NCBI GenBank assembly: GCA_005776545.1 | Contig: SXOY01000168.1 | Span: 1-11,746, forward strand | Direction of reading: 5' to 3' | DNA from: Planctomycetia bacterium | GTDB taxonomy: Bacteria > Planctomycetota > Phycisphaerae > Phycisphaerales > UBA1924 | DNA length: 11,746 nucleotides | Shown: positions 1-7,028 of the stretch, one piece after another | Position numbering within the stretch: position 1 is the stretch's first letter | Layout of the letters: every line of letters starts with the position of its first letter | Notes under the pieces: model-generated | The model's input: the letters and a program-made list of their open reading frames with translations, nothing else | Told to the model about the DNA's origin: nothing | Database searches by the model: none | Made by a program: the position numbers and the translations under genes

Positions 1-720
1 CCAGAACCGACCACTCTCACCGAACTCGCGCTCGATCGCCGGCAAGCCGAGCGTTCGCAAATCTGCAACTGTTCGAACACCCCGGGATTCAAGCACGGCC
101 TGCGTTTTTGGCCCCAGTGTGTAAAGCACACCCACTTTCATTGGACCCAGAATTTCAATGGCGCGCGATTGCTCGATCACCGCGAGGCCATCGGGTTTTC
201 CCATATCTGATGCGATTTTGGCAAGCGATCTGTTGGCGCCCAGTCCTACGGAGCATGGCAAGTTCACGCGTTTTCGAACCAGTTGCTTGATCTCTCTGGC
301 AATCTCTTTCGCTGTTTCAAACTGCACTGCTTCGGTCGCATCACGTGAACATCCATGCAAGTGCAACACCCCTGAGAGGTCTGCAAACGCCTCATCAATA
401 CTGACAGGTTGTACCACCGGCGACAATTCACGCACGATCTCCATCACTTTGTCTGAGGCCTCGCCATAGACATCCATGCGAACCGGCTGCACTATTGCCT
501 GCGGACACAGCCGCCGCGCCTGCGCCATTGGCATCGCGCTGCGGCATCCAAAAACACGGGCCTCATAGCTCGCGGTGGTGACCACGCCCCGTTTTCCAGT
601 TCCGCCGCGGCCGCCACCCACAAGGACTGGCTTGCCGCGTAACTGAGGAAAATCGCGTTGTTCGACGGATGCAAAAAACGCATCCATGTCAAGGTGAAGA
701 ATGACCCGCGGGGCTGGCAT
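1..720 (-). CDS. dinB: DNA polymerase IV (Y-family translesion polymerase), C-terminus cut by window edge
   Basis: Reading the minus strand from the ATG at 720 gives 240 codons with no stop to the window edge. The product is a Y-family DNA polymerase, which copies past damaged bases in the cytoplasm without proofreading. The palm begins HLDMDAFFASVE, giving metal ligands D11 and D13 and the steric-gate F16. The finger motif SYEARVFGCRSAMP is at 51-64, and the second catalytic motif SIDEAF at 107-112 supplies D109 and E110. SVGLGANRSLAKIASDMGKP follows, then a helix-hairpin-helix thumb (LGPKTQAVLESRGVRTVADL). The little-finger domain, roughly 110-150 residues, lies off the left edge. The loop after VGG is a few residues longer and Gly-rich compared with E. 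coli DinB. No Shine-Dalgarno site precedes the ATG, and no in-frame ATG, GTG or TTG lies in the preceding 30 codons. It is divergent from the sigma factor gene. The family call is very secure. Confidence 0.97.
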   Translation of the reverse strand, partial: MPAPRVILHLDMDAFFASVEQRDFPQLRGKPVLVGGGRGGTGKRGVVTTASYEARVFGCRSAMPMAQARRLCPQAIVQPVRMDVYGEASDKVMEIVRELSPVVQPVSIDEAFADLSGVLHLHGCSRDATEAVQFETAKEIAREIKQLVRKRVNLPCSVGLGANRSLAKIASDMGKPDGLAVIEQSRAIEILGPMKVGVLYTLGPKTQAVLESRGVRTVADLRTLGLPAIEREFGESGRFW

Positions 721-769
721 GAAAAACGGTAGCGGCGTGAATTCGCGTGACCCAGCTTGCCTAAGCCGA

Positions 770-798
770 TTTCCGCCTCTTCCCCTATCCTGTACAAT
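770..798 (+). promoter_or_regulatory. candidate housekeeping-type promoter for the sigma/kinase genes
   Basis: TACAAT at 793-798 is one base from the -10 consensus TATAAT. A weak -35, TTTCCG at 770-775, lies 17 bp upstream. Transcription would start near 805, which is downstream of the TTG at 757 but upstream of the CTG at 823, so it bears on start choice. The -35 match is poor, so this is tentative. Confidence 0.35.
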
Positions 799-812
799 GT
801 TGAGGGAAAGCC

Positions 813-816
813 GAGG
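813..816 (+). promoter_or_regulatory. ribosome binding site deciding a CTG start
   Basis: GAGG lies 6 nt before CTG at 823-825. The longer reading from TTG 757 has no such site and would begin upstream of the candidate -10 box. The 6-nt spacing equals that of the three following plus-strand genes. Confidence 0.45.
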
Positions 817-822
817 TCCAAT

Positions 823-1428
823 CTGTCTGACGAAACACCAAACCCCGCCGAAGTGACCATTCTCATAGATGCCGCGTGCGCAGGCGATTCCAGAGCCTCC
901 GCCAAACTGTTGCCTCTGGTCTATGAGCAACTTCGTCGTCTGGCGCAATCGAACATGAACAAAGAGCGTCCGGGGTTGACGCTTCAACCGACGGCGTTGG
1001 TGCACGAAGCGTACATGCGGCTGCTGGGTCCGACCGATGGGCCTGAGATTAAGTGGGAATCGCGCGGCCATTTTTTCGCAATGGCGGCACTTGCGATGCG
1101 AAGGATCCTGGTCGAGCGTGCGCGGCGAAGAGATCGCATCAAGCATGGCGGAGACCGTGCTCGCGTCGACATGCCGATCGATGCAATCGCGGTCGAATCA
1201 GAATCGACCGATCTGCTCGCACTCGATGAGGCACTGAAGAAGCTCGAATTGGAAGACGAGCGTCGATACAACGTGGTGATGCTGCGCTACTTCGCCGGGC
1301 TTTCGATCGAAGACACCGCCGCTGCAATGAAGGTGTCGATCGCAACGGTGAAGACAGACTGGGCCATTGCCCGTGTGTGGCTTTATCGCGTCATGCAGGG
1401 CGAACGACCGGCAGAGGAAAAGCCATGA
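823..1428 (+). CDS. ECF sigma factor of the kinase-associated 'Sigma70_ECF' family (TIGR02999-like)
   Basis: 201 residues. It should replace the housekeeping sigma on RNA polymerase and direct it to a small promoter set. Sigma region 2 spans about 24-103, with the family hallmark TLQPTALVHEAYMRL at 53-67 and HFFAMAALAMRRILVERAR after it. Region 4 spans about 133-191, with a helix-turn-helix around LSIEDTAAAMKVSIATVKTD (160-179). The usual acidic DAED-type segment of region 2.2 is replaced by QPTALVHEAY, as is normal in this family. I chose CTG 823 because it has GAGG six bases upstream and gives the family-like N-terminus (M)SDETPNPAEV. The frame is open upstream to TTG 757, but no ATG or GTG is available. 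The stop overlaps the kinase start (ATGA), implying coupled translation. No anti-sigma factor is present; the kinase is the likely partner. The family is secure, the exact start is not. Confidence 0.93.
   Translation: MSDETPNPAEVTILIDAACAGDSRASAKLLPLVYEQLRRLAQSNMNKERPGLTLQPTALVHEAYMRLLGPTDGPEIKWESRGHFFAMAALAMRRILVERARRRDRIKHGGDRARVDMPIDAIAVESESTDLLALDEALKKLELEDERRYNVVMLRYFAGLSIEDTAAAMKVSIATVKTDWAIARVWLYRVMQGERPAEEKP
1413..1418 (+). promoter_or_regulatory. ribosome binding site of the kinase gene
   Basis: AGAGGA lies 6 nt before ATG 1425 and inside the end of the sigma gene. It fixes the kinase start at 1425 rather than at the in-frame GTG 1377. Confidence 0.8.
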
Positions 1429-4400
1429 GCAGCTCAGACCTGCAGCGCAGAGCTGAGGAGATGTTTGTTCAAGCGGTGGAGATGCCCGCTGGCGAGCGCA
1501 CGCGGTTTATCAACTTGCAGTGCGCGGGCGACGATGAGTTGCATGCCGAAGTTCGCCTCCTATTGAAGTTCGCGAACGACACCGGCGACAAGTTCCTGAA
1601 CCCCGCCGAGATCAGAGAGTTGACTATCGCTGGTACGGGAATCGTTGAACCGATGCCCGACGAACCGCGGCTGCCCACGGGAACCAAGCTCGGCGGGTAC
1701 ACAATCCGCGGCGTGCTGGGCGCGGGTGGCATGGGAATGGTGTACCTTGCGGAGCAAGAACGACCCAAACGCACGGTGGCCCTGAAAGTAATCCGTCGCG
1801 GCATGGGAACCAGCGGTATTTTGCGGCGATTTGAGCACGAAGCGGAAGTCCTCGGGCGGCTGCATCATCCGGGCATTGCGCAGATTTATGAAGCAGGCAC
1901 TGCCATAGTGAACGACCTCAAGCAGCCGTTCATTTCAATGGAGTATGTGAAAGGCCCGACTCTCACTGCATATGCGAAAGAGAAATCGCTCAGCACACGC
2001 GATCGACTGGGGCTGCTTGCGGATGTGTGCGATGCGGTGCATCACGCGCATCAGCGAGGCATCATTCATCGCGATCTCAAGCCCGCCAACATCCTTGTGA
2101 ACGAAGTCGGGCAACCCAAGATCCTGGATTTTGGTGTTGCTCGCGCCATGCACAATGACATCCGTGTCACGACCATGCGCACCAGCGTGGGGCAGTTGAT
2201 TGGAACTCTTGCATACATGAGTCCCGAGCAGGTAGTGGGGGAGCCAGCGGAAATTGATACTCGCAGCGATGTCTATTCACTCGGCGTGATTTTGTATGAA
2301 CTGCTTGCAGAGAAACTGCCGCATGACTTGGCGAGTTGTTCATTGCCCGAAGCCGCACGAACGATTCGACAGGATCCGCCGCGGAAATTGAGCGTTGTCA
2401 GTAAGCTGTTTCGCGGCGAGATAGAGATCATCGCGTCTAAGGCGCTGGACAAAGAGAAGACGCGGCGGTATCAGTCGGCGGCCGAGTTGGGCCAGGATAT
2501 CCGGCGTTACCTGGCGGGCGATCCGATTCATGCAAGGCAGGATTCCGCCATGTATGTCCTGCGAAAGCAGTTCAAGCGGCACAAATGGTCATTTGCCGCG
2601 GCGGTTGTTGCAATTCTCTGTCTCGTCGGTTTCTCAATCTATGCCGGGATCAGCGAACGTCAACAACGAGCGTTGGCGAGTGATGCAAAGTCCGCACGAA
2701 TCGAAGCAGTGCAGGAACGCGACAAAGCGACCGCCGCAAATGCAAAGCTCGAAGAAGCATTGCTCGAAGCGGGGATTGACCGGGGGCAGTTGGAGGCTGC
2801 GGTTGGGAACCTGCCGCTGGCAGAAAACCACCTCTGGACCGCGTATTTCAAAAATCCGCTCTCACAGCGCATGCGATGGGCACTCTGGGATCTGCACAAG
2901 CGAACGCCGATGCTCTGGACACAATCGTGCGAATCAGGAGCCGCATCTGGAGTGGTTACTCCAGATGGAACGCGCGTGCTCCTGGGGCTGCGTGGTGGCG
3001 TGATTGTGATGTACGAGACGGTCAGCGGCCGGGAAATAGGCCGCGTAAAGGGATTGAAAGGCACCATCAATACGCTTGAAGTGACGGCGGACTCGCGCTG
3101 GGTTTTCGCAGGAATGACCAACGGTCGAGCTGCACTGCTGGACCTGAACGATCCTGCAGGAAATGTGATTGATCTTGGAGATAAGCCGATCCACGAAGGG
3201 AGTGTTTTTGCCGCAAGATTTGATGCTTCGGGCAAGGTGCTGGTCACCGGCGGCGGCGACAAAATGGTTCGACTGTGGGATGTGCAGACTCGACAATTGC
3301 TCAAAGAATGGGATAGCGGAGTAGCCGCGATTGGAGCAATTGCGATAAACGATGCAGGAGATCAGATTGCTACCGGTCCGCGTTTGCTGAACGAGGGAGT
3401 GAGCGTTCGGGTATGGCGACTCTCTGACTCTGTGCTTCTTCGCGAACTGAGCTGGCCCCAGGTGCGAGCAGTTGCCAGCATGAGCTTTACATTGCAAGAC
3501 AAAGCGCTTCTGCTCTGTGCTCGCGATGGAGTTGCTGCTCGCGCTGACATAGCGACCGGCGCAATCACGCCGTTGTCAATTGTCAGCAACGGCGGATTTG
3601 TTCCCCCTCAGAAATCCCGCGACAGCAATCGTCTGATGGTTGGAGGTGGAGAGAGCATACATCTGGTGACCGATGATCTGAAATTGCCGCCGCAGATATT
3701 GGGCAGATTTCGCGGCGGATTGGTGACCGCCGGATGGGTCAACGCTTCCTCGATCATTGTCGCGACACTCGACGGCGCGATTCGACTTGTCGATGTCACG
3801 CCTCAGCGAGGGGTGAAAACTTTGGCCGCCTTTCGGTCATGGGTGTTTAGTGTCCAATTCTCTCCGGACGGTCAACGGATGGCAGTGGCAGGAGACGGCG
3901 AAGTGCATGTTGTTCGGGCCGACACACTAGAAACAGTCTTTCGAATCAAAACAACAGAATTCGCCAAGAACATCGGGCGAGCACGTTCTGTCTGCTATTC
4001 CTGGGATTCCAAAACGATCTTCGCCGGATGCGCCGATGGTTCGATTCGTATCATGGATGCAACTAGTGGCAGCGTGCTTGGTTCATTGCTCTCAAAATCT
4101 GGCGAGGTGTATTCACTGGCACTATCGCCTGATGACAACACGATTGCTGTGGGGCATGCCTCTGGCCTGATCGAACTGTGGGACATAAAAACCGCGACGC
4201 TTACAAGGACTCTGGCAAAGCAGGCACGTCGTATCGAAGGACTCTCGTTCTCCAAAGATGGCTTGCGACTTGTGTCCTCTGGTCCCTCCAGCGCAGCGCA
4301 GGTGTGGGATGTTGCCACCGGAGAGCCACGCGAAAAACTCGTAACGTCTGGGGACAGTTGGAACGTCGCATTCAATCCGGCAAATGACTTGATCTTTGCG

Positions 4401-4775
4401 ACGACCTATGAAGGAACGATCGATGTTTTCAACGCAGCGACCGGGGAACTTGTGGAATCCATGGTCGGTCACGGACGATTGATTCCTGGATTAGCTTTCT
4501 CCAGCGATGGAAAATACTTCGCCACCTGCGGCGAAGATGGAACCGTGAAGCTCTGGGATGCCCAGACTAGAAGAGTGCTTGTCTCATTTGCAGAAAATGA
4601 CGGATACTCGCTTGTGGGACTCGCATTCGACCCTTCAAATCGCTATCTTGCAACCACCGCCTCGCGACAACTCTGCATGATCTATGACCTGCACGCAATG
4701 AATGACTGCATCAAAGGCAATGTGGAGTATCAGCGCCAACGATTGAAACTCGCGCCCGCTTCGAGTCCTGAGTAG
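1425..4775 (+). CDS. membrane Ser/Thr protein kinase with a 14-repeat WD40 C-terminal half
   Basis: 1116 residues. A helical N-terminal segment (1-85) of the kind common in planctomycete kinases precedes a Hanks-type kinase domain (about 91-365). The nucleotide loop is LGAGGMGMVY (98-107), catalytic lysine VALK K121, helix-C Glu probably E139, HRDLKPAN with D217, DFG with D235, and SPE at 266-268. All catalytic residues are present, so it should be active. A single membrane helix follows (about 388-408), then a charged coiled-coil-like stretch (410-450) and a GNLPLAENHLW helical linker. Residues 500-1095 hold about 14 WD-type repeats spaced 40-47 residues, ending in motifs such as VRLWDVQT (615-622), IELWDIKT (916-923), VWDVATG (960-966) and VKLWDAQT (1041-1048). 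The propellers probably lie outside the membrane and the kinase inside. It overlaps the sigma stop by 4 nt, pointing to a sigma-kinase signalling pair. Ligand and targets are unknown. Confidence 0.97.
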   Translation: MSSSDLQRRAEEMFVQAVEMPAGERTRFINLQCAGDDELHAEVRLLLKFANDTGDKFLNPAEIRELTIAGTGIVEPMPDEPRLPTGTKLGGYTIRGVLGAGGMGMVYLAEQERPKRTVALKVIRRGMGTSGILRRFEHEAEVLGRLHHPGIAQIYEAGTAIVNDLKQPFISMEYVKGPTLTAYAKEKSLSTRDRLGLLADVCDAVHHAHQRGIIHRDLKPANILVNEVGQPKILDFGVARAMHNDIRVTTMRTSVGQLIGTLAYMSPEQVVGEPAEIDTRSDVYSLGVILYELLAEKLPHDLASCSLPEAARTIRQDPPRKLSVVSKLFRGEIEIIASKALDKEKTRRYQSAAELGQDIRRYLAGDPIHARQDSAMYVLRKQFKRHKWSFAAAVVAILCLVGFSIYAGISERQQRALASDAKSARIEAVQERDKATAANAKLEEALLEAGIDRGQLEAAVGNLPLAENHLWTAYFKNPLSQRMRWALWDLHKRTPMLWTQSCESGAASGVVTPDGTRVLLGLRGGVIVMYETVSGREIGRVKGLKGTINTLEVTADSRWVFAGMTNGRAALLDLNDPAGNVIDLGDKPIHEGSVFAARFDASGKVLVTGGGDKMVRLWDVQTRQLLKEWDSGVAAIGAIAINDAGDQIATGPRLLNEGVSVRVWRLSDSVLLRELSWPQVRAVASMSFTLQDKALLLCARDGVAARADIATGAITPLSIVSNGGFVPPQKSRDSNRLMVGGGESIHLVTDDLKLPPQILGRFRGGLVTAGWVNASSIIVATLDGAIRLVDVTPQRGVKTLAAFRSWVFSVQFSPDGQRMAVAGDGEVHVVRADTLETVFRIKTTEFAKNIGRARSVCYSWDSKTIFAGCADGSIRIMDATSGSVLGSLLSKSGEVYSLALSPDDNTIAVGHASGLIELWDIKTATLTRTLAKQARRIEGLSFSKDGLRLVSSGPSSAAQVWDVATGEPREKLVTSGDSWNVAFNPANDLIFATTYEGTIDVFNAATGELVESMVGHGRLIPGLAFSSDGKYFATCGEDGTVKLWDAQTRRVLVSFAENDGYSLVGLAFDPSNRYLATTASRQLCMIYDLHAMNDCIKGNVEYQRQRLKLAPASSPE

Positions 4776-4882
4776 ATCGAATTGGGAGTAGTTCTGCGAG
4801 TCGCTCTCTTCGATTTGCCCGCGGCCTATCGCAAGCAGCCTAGTCGATCGATCGCTATCCGCTTACTGTCTAGAAGCACATC

Positions 4883-4887
4883 GGAGG
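4883..4887 (+). promoter_or_regulatory. strong ribosome binding site before a TTG start
   Basis: GGAGG, a full Shine-Dalgarno match, lies 6 nt before TTG 4894. It is the strongest site in the window and makes TTG the clear start of the amidohydrolase. Confidence 0.8.
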
Positions 4888-4893
4888 TACCTG

Positions 4894-6165
4894 TTGGAGA
4901 CGCGATTTCAGATTCCCAAGATTCGGCTGCGCGAAGCACATTGCCACCTTCCAAGCCTGGGTCGCTCATTGTCGCAATTAGATGTTGCACAAGTCGCTTC
5001 GAAAGAAGAACTACTCGGTCGGCTCGCAGAGTCGGCACAGAAACTCCCGAGCGATGCATGGCTGATTGCAATCGGCATGCGTGTTGAGGCTTGGGAAAAA
5101 CCCCAGTGGCCATCACGCATCGAACTCGACGCCATCTCCGCCGGGCATCCCTGCATCGTGCGCGGGTTCGATTTTCACTCACTCGTCGCAAATTCCGCGG
5201 CTTTGGCGGCGGCCAAAGTAAGTGAATCCACTTCCGACCCCGCAGCCGGAATGTACCGCCGCGATGACGATGGAAAACTCTCGGGAGTGTGTCTGGAGGC
5301 CGCCGCCAACCATGTCTGGAGTGCAGTTCCAGAACCAAGCGAAATCGAGCGTGAGAATCACATTCGCGCTGGATTGAAACACCTGGCCGCATTCGGCTTC
5401 ACTGAAATCGATGACCTCTTGTCCCCGCCGTGGCTGGGCGCGATGCTGGCGAAAATGAGCGATTCCGGTGAGTTGCACATAAAGGTACGGCTGTTCCCGC
5501 CAGTGGCTGAATTGGGCGAATCGGTAAAACACGCGAAAAAGTGGGGCCGCGAAAATGTCAATCTCGCGGGAGGAAAGCTCTTTGCAGATGGCTCACTAAA
5601 CGCGCGGACTGCGTGGATGCTGGAGCCTTACGCAGATGGGCACAAGGGTCAAGAGTGTGGCCTGCCAAACTGGAGTGCGGACCAACTGGTTGATGCAGTG
5701 AAGGAGTGCGAGCGATTTGATCTGCCCCTGGCGACCCATGCCATCGGAGATCGCGCAGTGCGAGAGGTTCTAAATGCGATCGAGCGTGGAAGCACCAAGT
5801 CCAGCATCCGCCATCGGATCGAGCATTGCGAAGTGATGAGTAGTGAAGATGTGCCGCGATTTGCGAAGATGGGTGTTATCGCAAGTGTGCAACCATGTCA
5901 CTTGTTGTACGACATCGAAGTTCTGCGGCGGGCCGCGCCGGATCGCCTGGGGCGTGTCTTGCCATTGCGAAAGTTGATCGATAGCGGCTGCAGGCCCGGT
6001 GAATTGCTGATCTTTGGCTCTGATGTGCCCATTGTGCCCGCAGATCCGCGCGATTCCATTCAGGCGGCAGTCTTTCGGCGGCGAATCGGCATGCAGGAAA
6101 GTGATGCCATCGGGATGGATCAGGCGATTTCAGAGGCCGAGGCCTGGAGGTGTTTTGCGACTTGA
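4894..6165 (+). CDS. Amidohydrolase_3 (YtcJ-like) metal-dependent hydrolase lacking the beta-sandwich domain
   Basis: 423 residues, TTG start. It belongs to the amidohydrolase superfamily, whose TIM barrels hydrolyse C-N or related bonds with one or two metals. Ligand motifs are intact: AHCH (H16, H18), the family's RGFDFHSLVANSAAL (H95), GGKLFADGSLNARTA with K228 where YtcJ-like proteins carry their conserved lysine, THAIGDRAV (H282), HRIEHCEVM (H311) and FGSDVPI (D377). Relatives usually have 50-70 residues before the HxH motif and 60-80 after the SDxP segment, which together form a small beta-sandwich domain. Here the protein starts 15 residues before H16 and stops at EAWRCFAT, just where that tail should begin. 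The other two frames after the stop, and the 118 bp upstream of the start, do not encode the missing pieces. It is 118 bp after the kinase and 55 bp before the next gene; co-transcription is possible but unproven. The substrate cannot be told. Confidence 0.9.
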   Translation: METRFQIPKIRLREAHCHLPSLGRSLSQLDVAQVASKEELLGRLAESAQKLPSDAWLIAIGMRVEAWEKPQWPSRIELDAISAGHPCIVRGFDFHSLVANSAALAAAKVSESTSDPAAGMYRRDDDGKLSGVCLEAAANHVWSAVPEPSEIERENHIRAGLKHLAAFGFTEIDDLLSPPWLGAMLAKMSDSGELHIKVRLFPPVAELGESVKHAKKWGRENVNLAGGKLFADGSLNARTAWMLEPYADGHKGQECGLPNWSADQLVDAVKECERFDLPLATHAIGDRAVREVLNAIERGSTKSSIRHRIEHCEVMSSEDVPRFAKMGVIASVQPCHLLYDIEVLRRAAPDRLGRVLPLRKLIDSGCRPGELLIFGSDVPIVPADPRDSIQAAVFRRRIGMQESDAIGMDQAISEAEAWRCFAT

Positions 6166-6210
6166 GCAAATCGCGCTGTGCTAAACCCCGGTATGATTGC
6201 CCCTCACATT

Positions 6211-6214
6211 GGAG
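6211..6214 (+). promoter_or_regulatory. ribosome binding site of the small membrane protein
   Basis: GGAG lies 6 nt before ATG 6221. It favours this start over TTG 6197 in the same frame. Confidence 0.7.
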
Positions 6215-6220
6215 ATCGAA

Positions 6221-6721
6221 ATGAGTCCAAAAATCCTCGTTCCTGTAATTATCGGAATTCTTGTTGCCATTGGATTGGTCGCGGTCGGCCTTTGGGCCAA
6301 ATCTTCTGCTCCAGATGGAGCAAACGCTGGTACCGCGTTGTATGTCACCGGCAGCGTCGCTGGCGTGCTCGCACTCCTTGCAATTGCAACTGCCGCAGCG
6401 CCTGCTGGCGCGAGGACCACGGTTGCCATTTCATCGCTCGTTTGCCTCGTCGCCGCGGGCGCGATCGGCGGACGAATCTACCCAACGGTCAAAGGCCAGG
6501 AACGTTATGTTGTGGCAAAAGAACAATGGGATCGCGCAATCGCTGAAAAAAAGCGGCCCGATACTCCGGGCGCCATGGAAGCCTTCTTGAAAGAAGCTGA
6601 TCCAGAAGGCAACGGCCAGACTCACGACAAGCAGTATCTGGTAAGCGCGCTCAGCGCAGGCTGCGGTGTCGCGCTGCTGGGCGCATTGCTCCTGCTCGCT
6701 ACTCGCCCAAAAGCGGAATGA
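6221..6721 (+). CDS. small four-helix membrane protein, unrecognised
   Basis: 166 residues; I do not recognise the family. Four hydrophobic segments are visible: about 5-25 (ILVPVIIGILVAIGLVAVGL), 39-61, 66-84 and 140-160 (GCGVALLGALLLLA). Between helices 3 and 4 is a hydrophilic stretch of about 55 residues containing RIYPTVKGQERYVVAKEQWD and an acidic, Gly/Pro-rich part (KRPDTPGAMEAFLKEADPEG). The tail is short and positive. An even number of helices would put both ends on the same side, with the 85-139 loop on the opposite face from the short loop between helices 2 and 3. The start is well supported by its ribosome site. It lies 55 bp after the amidohydrolase on the same strand, so it may share a transcript. 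Composition, hydrophobic pattern and ribosome site make it a real gene; no role is proposed. Confidence 0.8.
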   Translation: MSPKILVPVIIGILVAIGLVAVGLWAKSSAPDGANAGTALYVTGSVAGVLALLAIATAAAPAGARTTVAISSLVCLVAAGAIGGRIYPTVKGQERYVVAKEQWDRAIAEKKRPDTPGAMEAFLKEADPEGNGQTHDKQYLVSALSAGCGVALLGALLLLATRPKAE

Positions 6722-6908
6722 TCTGATCGTCCATTCAGTGAGAAAGTATTGCGTTCGCAACTGCTATTTCGTCGCGTACGAATTGGTAGCGTGTGGCTTT
6801 GGGCACGCGCGAAACAACGGCAAAAAGCGATTGGTACGCAGCGTCGCTGAGACGAAGAGATAGGAATGAGTAAGGCAGAGTTGTTGGGGTTTAGGCCCCG
6901 CTTCTTGA
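6722..6908. other. gene-free stretch with no recognised element
   Basis: This is the left part of a 305-bp gap between convergent genes (6221-6721 plus and 7027-8175 minus). I see only small inverted repeats: TTGCG/CGCAA at 6749-6760, GCGTG/CACGC around 6789-6808, and GGGG/CCCC near 6887-6900. None is followed by a T-run, so no intrinsic terminator can be called. Short reading frames here have no coding signal that I can see. Confidence 0.5.
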
Positions 6909-7028
6909 CTTATCCTGTCCATCCTGTATATCCATGTTAATACTTCTTCTGTCTTTCTCACTCCGGCATTCATCGTGACCATCGTGTTTATCTGATGTTA
7001 AAAAGCTTCGTGCCTTTCTTGGCCTCTC
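6909..7028 (-). repeat. degenerate tandem duplication of a 60-bp intergenic unit
   Basis: Read on the minus strand, 7028-6969 and 6968-6909 align as two 60-nt units. The best-conserved part pairs AACATCAGATAAACACGATG with AACATGGATATACAGGATGG-type sequence. On the plus strand, 6911-6932 and 6971-6992 match at 17 of 22 positions, and both are then followed by ATGTTAA with one inserted base. The core GGATGGACAGGATAAG resembles a sequence I have often seen in intergenic DNA of environmental bacteria. The first unit begins over the stop codon (7027-7029) of the neighbouring minus-strand gene, so the repeat forms that gene's 3' flank. Confidence 0.7.

Noticed and set aside
739..810. LexA-like operator or clear promoter for dinB
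   Set aside because: TTGGAC and ATTGTA-like pieces exist on the minus strand, but spacing and matches are too weak to call, and the lineage's LexA site is not known to me.
757..822. Extra 22 N-terminal codons of the sigma factor from TTG 757
   Set aside because: No ribosome site, it starts upstream of the likely -10 box, and the added residues do not look like the family.
492..905. A 137-codon minus-strand frame across the dinB start region
   Set aside because: It overlaps dinB in another frame; the dinB frame has continuous polymerase motifs, this one has none.
1377..1424. GTG start 16 codons upstream for the kinase
   Set aside because: It lies inside the sigma gene; ATG 1425 has AGAGGA at 6 nt and forms the ATGA overlap.
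6163..6220. Frameshift remnant encoding the missing amidohydrolase C-terminus
   Set aside because: Neither other frame after the stop shows the expected GKxAD-type tail; both close or turn non-coding within 60 bp.
6887..6900. Intrinsic terminator at the GGGG/CCCC inverted repeat
   Set aside because: Four-base stem and no T-run on either strand.
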